A stretch of DNA of 64,000 nucleotides from the NCBI RefSeq assembly GCF_030209575.1, contig NZ_JARVRS010000001.1:434001-498000 (forward strand). Reading direction: 5' to 3'. Below are positions 55,787-62,362 of the stretch, one piece after another; position 1 is the first letter of the stretch, and every line of letters begins with the position of its first letter. The notes below the pieces were generated by a model. The model saw only the letters and a program-made list of their open reading frames with translations, was not told where the DNA came from and did not search any database. Source of the DNA: Leifsonia sp. fls2-241-R2A-40a. Its GTDB lineage: Bacteria > Actinomycetota > Actinomycetes > Actinomycetales > Microbacteriaceae. A program made the position numbers and the translations under genes.

Positions 55787-56869
55787 GTGATTCTTGCGAT
55801 GACCCTGATGGTCCGCGACGAGGCCGACATCGTCGGCGCGATGATCGATCACCATCTGGCGCAGGGCGTCGACGTCATCATCGTCACCGACAACGGCTCC
55901 GTCGACGGCACCGCCGAACTGCTCGAGGGCTACGCCGCCGACGGCCGGATCGTGCTGCACCACGACCCCGTCCACCGCAAGCAGCAGGCCGTCACCGTCA
56001 CCCGGATGGCACGCGAGGCGGCGACGGAGCACGGCGCCGACTGGGTGATCAACGCCGACGCCGACGAGTTCTGGCTCCCCCGCGCGGACGGCCTGACCCT
56101 GAAGGATGCCTTCAGCGGCATCCCGAAGCGCATCCAAGCCTTCGACGTCCCCGTGCACGACATGATCGGACCGGCCGCTCTCGCCGGCACCGGCCTGCAG
56201 CGCCTGATCTACCGCGACCTGCGCTCGACGGAGGCCCTGCACCGCGTCGGCCTGAAGGCCCACGCCACGCACGACGCCGTGCACATCGGCGATCCCGGCG
56301 TGGAGGTGGTGCAGGGCAACCACTTCGTCAGCCTGGAGAACCGCGGACCGGTGCCCGAGGGCTCCGAGGTCGAGGTGCTCCACTTCCCCTGGCGCTCGTG
56401 GGACCAGTACAGCCGGAAGGTCCGCAACGCCGGCACCGCGTACGAGAACTCCGACCTGACGCCGAGCCCGAACCACCACGGGATGCGCGACTACCGCCGC
56501 CTGCTGGCGGGAGTGCTCTATCCCCTCTATCTGTGCCGGCACCCCGACGCGGCCGAGCTCGCCGCCGGTCTCGAGAGCGGCGAGTACGTGCTGGACACCC
56601 GGATCGCCGACCGCGTGTCCTCCCCGGTGGCGGACACCCCGATCGACGCCGTGAGCGAGCCGGTGGACCGGGCCGTCGGGCTCGCCCTCGCCGAGCTCGA
56701 CAGCCGCCTGGCCTCGGCCCTCGACGACACCGCCCGCGCCCACGCCGAGCTGCACGCCGCCCGCGAGGAGAACCGGGCGCTCCACGAGGAGCTCGGGATG
56801 CTGCGGAGCCGCCGCGTCGTCCGCCTCGCCGACGGCGCCGCGCGCCTGGTGCGCGGCGGTCGCGGCTGA
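55787..56869 (+). CDS. Glycosyltransferase family 2 / GT92-like
   Basis: A 360-residue protein. LAMTLMVRDEADIVGAMIDH opens a GT-A domain of the Glyco_tranf_2_4 or GT92-like type. VINADADEFWLP is the metal-binding loop and HFPWRSWDQYSRKV the acceptor-side region. The C-terminal 80 residues form a coiled coil (LDDTARAHAELHAAREENRALHEEL). GTG start with GAGGAG 6 nt upstream. The coiled coil may dock on other enzymes of the region. Confidence 0.83.
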   Translation: MILAMTLMVRDEADIVGAMIDHHLAQGVDVIIVTDNGSVDGTAELLEGYAADGRIVLHHDPVHRKQQAVTVTRMAREAATEHGADWVINADADEFWLPRADGLTLKDAFSGIPKRIQAFDVPVHDMIGPAALAGTGLQRLIYRDLRSTEALHRVGLKAHATHDAVHIGDPGVEVVQGNHFVSLENRGPVPEGSEVEVLHFPWRSWDQYSRKVRNAGTAYENSDLTPSPNHHGMRDYRRLLAGVLYPLYLCRHPDAAELAAGLESGEYVLDTRIADRVSSPVADTPIDAVSEPVDRAVGLALAELDSRLASALDDTARAHAELHAAREENRALHEELGMLRSRRVVRLADGAARLVRGGRG

Positions 56870-57065
56870 GAGGACGCACACCGGAACCGCGGCCGTCCGG
56901 CACTTCGCACACCTTCCTCCCCGGTAGCGGTGGTAACGTCCCAAGCGGCTTTCGTGCTCGGCGCTTACCCGTACGCGGGCGAGAGGCCTCCCGCGGTGTC
57001 GCCCTCTGAACGGTCTCGCCCGGACCGGTGGGTGCGGTCCCGCACGACGACGCAGAAGGAGCACC

Positions 57066-58439
57066 ATGCCGACCACCGATCCCGCCGCCCGCCGCCGCAT
57101 CCTCGTGGTGACGCCCGACACGCTCGGCGAGCTGATGGCCGGACCCGCGATCCGCGCGTGGGAGATCGCCCAGGCGCTCAGCGCGATCGGCGACGTGCGC
57201 CTGATCTCGACGAACCGGGTGAGCGACATCGCGGATGACCGCTTCCATGTGGCCTTCGCTGACGACACCGCCCTGAAGGGCCACGTCGAGTGGGCCGAGG
57301 TGCTCGTCTTCCAGGGCCACATCCTGCGCAGCCACCCGTGGATCAAGTCGACCGACACGATCATCGTCGCCGACATCTACGACCCCATGCACCTGGAGCA
57401 GCTGGAGCAGGGCAAGGACCTCGGCCCGGAGCAGCGGCTCGCCGTCGCGATCGACACCGTCGAGGTGCTCAACGACCAGCTCGAGCGCGCCGACTTCCTG
57501 GTGTGCGCCTCCGAGAAGCAGCGCGACTTCTGGCTCGGCCAGCTCGCCGGTCTCGCGCGGATCAACCCGGCCACCTACGACCGCGACCCGAGCCTGCGCA
57601 CCCTCCTCGACGTCGCGCCGTTCGGCGTGCAGAACGAGCCGCCGGTCCAGAAGCGCCACGGCATCAAGGGCACCGTTCCCGGGATCGGACCGGACGACAA
57701 GGTGATCGTCTGGGGCGGCGGCATCTACAACTGGTTCGACCCGCTCACGCTCATCGAAGCGGTCGCGATCGCGCGGAAGGCGCATCCCGACCTTCGTCTG
57801 TTCTTCCTGGGTGCAGCGCATCCCAACCCGAACATCCCGACCATGCAGATGGCCGTCCAGGCGCGGAAGCGCGCAGAAGATCTGGGCCTCGCGGGCGAGA
57901 CGGTGTTCTTCAACGACTCGTGGGTGCCCTACGCCGACCGCGCCGACTACCTGCTCGACGCCGACCTGGGCGTGAGCACGCACTACGAGCACCTCGAGAC
58001 GGCGTTCAGCTTCCGGACGCGCATCCTCGACTACCTGTGGGCCTCGCTGCCCATCATCAGCACCGACGGCGACACCTTCGCCGACATCATCCGCGACAAC
58101 GACCTCGGCCGGGTCGTCCCGCCGGAGGATGTGGATGCGCTCGCACGCGCCCTCGAGGAGCTGCTCTACGACGAGGGCGCCCGGGAGCGCATCGCGGCGA
58201 ACATCGCCGTCTACGCTCAGCAGCACACCTGGGAGCACACGCTCCGCCCGCTGGTCGCGTTCTGCGCCGACCCCTCCCCTGCGCCCGACCGGGTCGCCGG
58301 GATCGTCTCGGAGCGCACCCGCATCACCAACGACCTCAACAAGCGCATCGCCGGGCTCGAGGGCAGCTCCTCCTGGAAGCTCACCCGGCCGCTGCGGGCC
58401 GCCTCCGAATGGGTCGCCGGTCGGCGCCGCAAGCTATAA
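57066..58439 (+). CDS. GT4-like glycosyltransferase, paralogue of the 47338 C-terminal domain
   Basis: A 457-residue GT-B enzyme. It shares VADIYDPMHLEQLEQGK (101-117), the LERADFLVCASEKQRDFWLGQ run, RINPATYDRDP and FRTRILDYLWASLP with the C-terminal half of the 825-residue enzyme at 47338-49815. The N-terminal GT2 domain is missing here. AAGGAG at 57056-57061 supports ATG 57066. The TAA stop lies inside the TATAAT -10 of the following promoter. Same donor and similar acceptor as the paralogue are likely. Confidence 0.9.
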   Translation: MPTTDPAARRRILVVTPDTLGELMAGPAIRAWEIAQALSAIGDVRLISTNRVSDIADDRFHVAFADDTALKGHVEWAEVLVFQGHILRSHPWIKSTDTIIVADIYDPMHLEQLEQGKDLGPEQRLAVAIDTVEVLNDQLERADFLVCASEKQRDFWLGQLAGLARINPATYDRDPSLRTLLDVAPFGVQNEPPVQKRHGIKGTVPGIGPDDKVIVWGGGIYNWFDPLTLIEAVAIARKAHPDLRLFFLGAAHPNPNIPTMQMAVQARKRAEDLGLAGETVFFNDSWVPYADRADYLLDADLGVSTHYEHLETAFSFRTRILDYLWASLPIISTDGDTFADIIRDNDLGRVVPPEDVDALARALEELLYDEGARERIAANIAVYAQQHTWEHTLRPLVAFCADPSPAPDRVAGIVSERTRITNDLNKRIAGLEGSSSWKLTRPLRAASEWVAGRRRKL

Positions 58440-58440
58440 T
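58435..58440 (+). promoter_or_regulatory. Perfect TATAAT -10 before the wzm leader mini-ORF
   Basis: TATAAT at 58435-58440, overlapping the TAA stop (58437-58439) of the upstream glycosyltransferase. It ends 7 nt before ATG 58448. No good -35 is visible 17 bp upstream. Confidence 0.6.
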
Positions 58441-58447
58441 CCATCGA

Positions 58448-58474
58448 ATGCCCGAGAACAGAAACGACGACTGA
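58448..58474 (+). CDS. Leaderless 8-codon mini-ORF abutting wzm
   Basis: ATG 58448 begins an eight-residue frame (MPENRNDD) ended by TGA 58472-58474, directly followed by ATG 58475 of the exporter gene with no gap. The perfect -10 sits 7 nt upstream, so the mini-ORF start would be the 5' end of the message. wzm has no Shine-Dalgarno of its own, so re-initiation after the mini-ORF is the likely way in. Confidence 0.5.
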   Translation: MPENRNDD

Positions 58475-59374
58475 ATGACTGCACTGGATCGATACCGTGC
58501 GCTCTCCCAAGAGCAGATGGTGACGGTCGGCGGCGACGATAAGTCCGGAGGGTCCTGGGCGGCGGTACGCGACATCCTGCGCCACCGCGAACTCCTCTCC
58601 TTGCTCGTCCGCCGCGACCTGAAATCCCGCTACAAGGACAGCGTGCTCGGCTTCGTGTGGACGCTGGTGCGTCCGCTCACCCAGCTGCTGATCTACGCGA
58701 TCGTCATCGGCAAGGTGCTCGGCGCCGCGAAGGGCATCCCCGACTTCGCCATCTACGTCTTCACCGGCCTCACCGCCTACGGGCTGTTCAGCGAGATCAT
58801 CAGCGGCACGACCGCGTCGATCGTCGGAAACGCCGGTCTGATCAAGAAGATCTACCTCCCCCGTGAGATCTTCCCGCTGGCGAGCGTCGGCTCCGCCGGG
58901 TTCAACTTCATCATCCAGTTCCTGATCCTGCTGGGCGCGACGATCGTCGTGGGCAAGCCGCCGCTGCACGCCGAGACCTGGTACCTCATCCCGTCGGTGC
59001 TGCTGCTCCTGCTCTACGGCACGGCGTTCGGCCTCCTGCTGTCGGCGGTGAACGTCTACCTGCGCGACATCCAGTACCTCGTCGAGGTCGTGCTCCTGCT
59101 CCTGCTGTGGGCCTCGCCGATCGTCTACTCCTGGTCGATGGTGAGCAAGGCGCTGGGGCACGGACTCGCGCTCGACATCTACACCGACAACCCGATCACC
59201 CTCGCCGTGCTGGGCTTTCAGAAGGCCATGTGGGTCGGCGGGCAGGGCACGGCCGTCTACCCCGACCTGCTGCTCCTGCGGATGGGCATCGCGTTCGTCA
59301 TCGGGATCGTCCTCCTCTTCGGCTTCCAGCGGGTCTTCGCGCGCCTGCAGGGCAACTTCGCGCAGGTGGTGTGA
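58475..59374 (+). CDS. wzm: ABC-2 type polysaccharide exporter permease
   Basis: A 299-residue membrane subunit with six hydrophobic segments. The amphipathic N-terminal RRDLKSRYKDSVLGFVWTL motif marks Wzm/TagG-type permeases. With the ATPase next door it would export a finished polyprenyl-linked polysaccharide. ATG 58475 follows the mini-ORF stop without gap. Its stop overlaps a GTG that is in frame with the ATPase gene. Confidence 0.93.
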   Translation: MTALDRYRALSQEQMVTVGGDDKSGGSWAAVRDILRHRELLSLLVRRDLKSRYKDSVLGFVWTLVRPLTQLLIYAIVIGKVLGAAKGIPDFAIYVFTGLTAYGLFSEIISGTTASIVGNAGLIKKIYLPREIFPLASVGSAGFNFIIQFLILLGATIVVGKPPLHAETWYLIPSVLLLLLYGTAFGLLLSAVNVYLRDIQYLVEVVLLLLLWASPIVYSWSMVSKALGHGLALDIYTDNPITLAVLGFQKAMWVGGQGTAVYPDLLLLRMGIAFVIGIVLLFGFQRVFARLQGNFAQVV

Positions 59375-59376
59375 GC

Positions 59377-60633
59377 ATGACGACCGACACGACGGCGGCC
59401 CTCGCGGCCGCGACGGAAGACGAGACTCCGCAGATCGTCACGGTGGCGGACGTCTCCAAGCGCTTCGTCATCCGCAAGGACAACTCGCTCAAGGAGCGGC
59501 TTGTGGCCTTCGGCCGCGGCCGCGAGCACCGCGAGGAGTTCTGGGCGCTGCGCCATGTGAACCTCGACATCCAGGCCGGCCACACGGTCGCGCTCATCGG
59601 CCACAACGGGTCGGGCAAGAGCACGCTCCTGAAGGTCATCGGCGGCATCATCGAGCCGACCGGCGGCAGCGTCGCGCGCCGCGGGCGCATCGCCGCCCTG
59701 CTGGAGCTGGGCGCCGGCTTCCACCCCGACCTGACCGGTCGCGAGAACGTCTACCTGAACGCCTCGATCCTCGGCCTCAGCCGCACCGAGACCGAGGAGC
59801 GGTTCGACGAGATCCTCAGCTTCTCGGGCATCGGCGACTTCATCGACACGCAGGTCAAGTTCTACTCGTCGGGCATGTACGTGCGGCTCGCCTTCGCGGT
59901 GGCTGTGCACACCGACCCCGACCTCCTGCTCGTCGACGAGGTGCTCGCCGTCGGCGACGAGGCGTTCCAGCGGAAGTGCCTCGACAAGATCCGGTCCTTC
60001 CAGCAGGAGGGGCGCACGATCATCCTGGTCACCCACAACCTCAGCCAGGTGACCGAGCTCGCCGACCGCGCGATCCTCCTGAACAAGGGCGAGGTCGTCT
60101 ACGACGGCGAGCCCGGCGGCGCGGTCACCGAGTTCCGCAACATCCTCGAGGGCCGCCGCGTGCTCGAGGCCGAGGCGGAGGCCGCCGTGCAGGTGTCAAA
60201 GCACGGCGAGGTCACGTTCGAGCACGGCCGCGTCATCGAGGCGCGGGCGTGGGCCGACGGCAAAGCGCCCGGCGACCCGGTCGCCCCCGGCGACGACCTG
60301 CGCATCGAGGTCACCCTGGAGCACGACGAGGGCATCGACGACTGGATGTGCGCCATCCAGATCGACAACACGCTCGGCCAGCCCGTCTACGGCACCACGA
60401 CGACCCGTGTCGGTGCGGACCTCGACCGCCTCCGCGAGCGCCGGACGGTCGCCTTCCTGCTGCGCGACGCCCGCTTCGGCGCCGGCAAGTACTTCGTCAA
60501 CGCCTCGCTGATGGACAGCGCCGGACGGCACCTGTCCGACATGCCGCAGGCCTGCTCGTTCGACGTTCCGTACTACCCGCTCGCGGTCGGGATGGTCCAC
60601 GCCGTCCCCGAGGTCGTCGAGCCGTCGGCGTGA
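59377..60633 (+). CDS. wzt: Polysaccharide ABC exporter ATPase with C-terminal glycan-binding domain
   Basis: A 418-residue ATPase. Walker A GHNGSGKST is at 75-83, signature YSSGM at 163-167, Walker B LLLVDE at 184-189 and the switch histidine H220. Residues about 265-418 form a beta-sandwich like the C-terminal domain of Wzt, which in O-antigen exporters recognises the terminal modification of the chain. So this exporter may be selective for a capped glycan. The start is ATG 59377, or GTG 59371, which would overlap the wzm stop. Confidence 0.94.
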   Translation: MTTDTTAALAAATEDETPQIVTVADVSKRFVIRKDNSLKERLVAFGRGREHREEFWALRHVNLDIQAGHTVALIGHNGSGKSTLLKVIGGIIEPTGGSVARRGRIAALLELGAGFHPDLTGRENVYLNASILGLSRTETEERFDEILSFSGIGDFIDTQVKFYSSGMYVRLAFAVAVHTDPDLLLVDEVLAVGDEAFQRKCLDKIRSFQQEGRTIILVTHNLSQVTELADRAILLNKGEVVYDGEPGGAVTEFRNILEGRRVLEAEAEAAVQVSKHGEVTFEHGRVIEARAWADGKAPGDPVAPGDDLRIEVTLEHDEGIDDWMCAIQIDNTLGQPVYGTTTTRVGADLDRLRERRTVAFLLRDARFGAGKYFVNASLMDSAGRHLSDMPQACSFDVPYYPLAVGMVHAVPEVVEPSA

Positions 60634-61520
60634 CGGCCGACCGGACGGGCGACGCCGCACCGGCCGGTGGCGCCCCGCACGCCGCCCCGCGGGTGCTGGT
60701 GGTGTCGGTGACCTACAACTCCGCGGACACCATCGAGCCGTTCCTCACCTCTCTCGCGACCGCAGGGCGCATCGACGAGGTGATCGTCGCCGACAACGCC
60801 TCCGCCGAAGCGGACCAGGTGGGCGCGGCGGTCCGGGCCGCTGGGTACCGCTTCGTCGAGCTGGAGCGGAACGAGGGCTACGGCGGCGGCGTCCGTGGCG
60901 CGGTCGACGCCGCCTCGGCGACGCCGGACTACATCCTGGTCGCCAACCCGGACGTGATCTTCACCCCGGGCGCGGTCGACGCCCTGGTCGCCGCGGGCGA
61001 GCAGCTGCCGCGCGCCGGCTCGCTCGGCCCCAAGATCCTCGACGCCGACGGCACGGTGTACCCGAGCGCTCGGCGGCTCCCGTCGCTGCGCACCGGCGTC
61101 GCCCACGCCCTCTTCGGCCGCATCTGGCCGGGGAACCCGTGGACCGTCCGCTACCGCGCGGAGGGCAAGACGGAGACTCGCCGCGACGCCGGCTGGCTCT
61201 CCGGCGCCTGCGTGCTCGTGCGCGGCGCGGCGTACCGCGAGCTCGACGGCTTCGATCCCGGCTACTTCATGTACTTCGAGGACGTCGACCTGGGCGACCG
61301 GCTGGGCCGTGCCGGCTGGCGCAACGTCTACGTGCCCGAGGCCGTCGTCACCCACACCGGCGCCCACTCCACCTCCCGCGAGCGCAAGCGCATGGAGAAG
61401 GCGCACCACGACAGCGCCTACCGGTACCTCTCGCGGCGCTACGCGGCCTGGTACTTCGCCCCGCTGCGGCTGGCCGTGCGCCTCGGTCTGTGGGGCCGGT
61501 TGTGGTGGGTCTCGCGGTGA
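60630..61520 (+). CDS. wbbL: WbbL-like rhamnosyltransferase, GT2
   Basis: A 296-residue GT2. VANPDVIF, YPSARRLPSL, WPGNPWT, GWLSGACVLVRGAAY and YFMYFEDVDLGDRLGRAGW match mycobacterial WbbL (Rv3265c), which adds rhamnose from dTDP-rhamnose to polyprenyl-diphosphate-GlcNAc, the first step of a wall-linked glycan. GTG 60630 overlaps the wzt stop by 4 nt (GTGA). This makes it likely that the ABC-exported polymer is built on a GlcNAc-rhamnose primer. Confidence 0.87.
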   Translation: MTADRTGDAAPAGGAPHAAPRVLVVSVTYNSADTIEPFLTSLATAGRIDEVIVADNASAEADQVGAAVRAAGYRFVELERNEGYGGGVRGAVDAASATPDYILVANPDVIFTPGAVDALVAAGEQLPRAGSLGPKILDADGTVYPSARRLPSLRTGVAHALFGRIWPGNPWTVRYRAEGKTETRRDAGWLSGACVLVRGAAYRELDGFDPGYFMYFEDVDLGDRLGRAGWRNVYVPEAVVTHTGAHSTSRERKRMEKAHHDSAYRYLSRRYAAWYFAPLRLAVRLGLWGRLWWVSR

Positions 61521-62314
61521 GTGCCGCCTCCTTCGCCCGCCGTGCCGTCTCCGCCGCCCGCTGGCGGCTGGCCATGCGCCGCTACCGGGCCGGGCGGTTC
61601 CGGATGCGCGAGCTGCTGCGTGCGGGCGCCCCCGGCGAGATCGCCGTGGTGATGTGCCTGTGGAACCGTCGAGAGCGGATCGACGCCGTGCTCACCCAGT
61701 TGGATGCGCAGCAGGGCACCCGGGTGCGCCTCCTGCTCTGGAACAACCGTCCCTCCGACGACGACTACTACCGCGAGCGCATCGCCGCCTACCGGCCGCA
61801 CGGGGCCCTCGCCGAGGTCTCGCTGTTCAGCAGCCCGGTCAACGTCGGCGGTCTCGGCCGGTTCTTCGTCGCCCGTCAGCTGTGGACGGCCGGCGACCGC
61901 GGCGCCTTCGTGATGCTGGACGACGACCAGGACGTCAGCGACCACTTCCTCACCGACCTGCTCGACGCCTCCGGACCGCACATCATCGCCGGCATCTGGG
62001 CGTGGACGATGGAAGGCGAGTACTGGGCCCGCACGCCCGCGGAGCCCGGCGACCGCGTCAGCTACGTGGGCACGGGAGGTTGTGCCTGCGACCTGGAGAT
62101 CGTCTCCGACCCTTCGTTCTTCACCGAGCTCCCCCGCTACTTCGCGTTCCTCGAGGACATCTGGATGTGCGGCTACGCCCGCAAGCGCGGCTGGGTGCTG
62201 CGCAAGGTCGACACCCCCGTCGAATTCGTGCTCGACGAGACCAACCAGCATCACACGCTGGCCGAGCGCAAGGCGGAGTTCTACCGCTACCTGCAGCTCG
62301 ACGACAGCCGCTGA
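61517..62314 (+). CDS. Glycosyltransferase-like protein, last gene of the wzm-wzt-wbbL operon
   Basis: A 265-residue GT-A-like protein. A basic N-terminus (about 1-40) leads to EIAVVMCLWNRRERIDAVL, then RLLLWNNRPSDD and FVMLDDDQDVSDHF as the donor/metal loop, and YVGTGGCACDLEI and FLEDIWMCGYARKRGW in the acceptor half. This differs from ordinary GT2 enzymes but keeps the fold pattern. GTG 61517 overlaps the wbbL stop by 4 nt. It may add the next sugar after rhamnose or a cap; the evidence is position only. Confidence 0.78.
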   Translation: MSAASFARRAVSAARWRLAMRRYRAGRFRMRELLRAGAPGEIAVVMCLWNRRERIDAVLTQLDAQQGTRVRLLLWNNRPSDDDYYRERIAAYRPHGALAEVSLFSSPVNVGGLGRFFVARQLWTAGDRGAFVMLDDDQDVSDHFLTDLLDASGPHIIAGIWAWTMEGEYWARTPAEPGDRVSYVGTGGCACDLEIVSDPSFFTELPRYFAFLEDIWMCGYARKRGWVLRKVDTPVEFVLDETNQHHTLAERKAEFYRYLQLDDSR

Positions 62315-62332
62315 CGACCGGCCGTCAGCGGC
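62307..62332 (+). terminator. Hairpin over the stop codon at the end of the exporter operon
   Basis: Perfect 10-bp stem (62307-62316 with 62323-62332) and a 6-base loop. It includes the TGA stop (62312-62314). Further copies of GTCAGCGG follow at 62338 and 62348 and a variant at 62362, so alternative right arms exist. Confidence 0.6.
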
Positions 62333-62362
62333 GGCCCGTCAGCGGTCGTCAGCGGCGGGCGG

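Noticed and set aside
56930-57238. Possible leader ORF before the 57066 glycosyltransferase
   Set aside because: It overlaps the real gene out of frame by a long stretch, and the real ATG has a strong AAGGAG.
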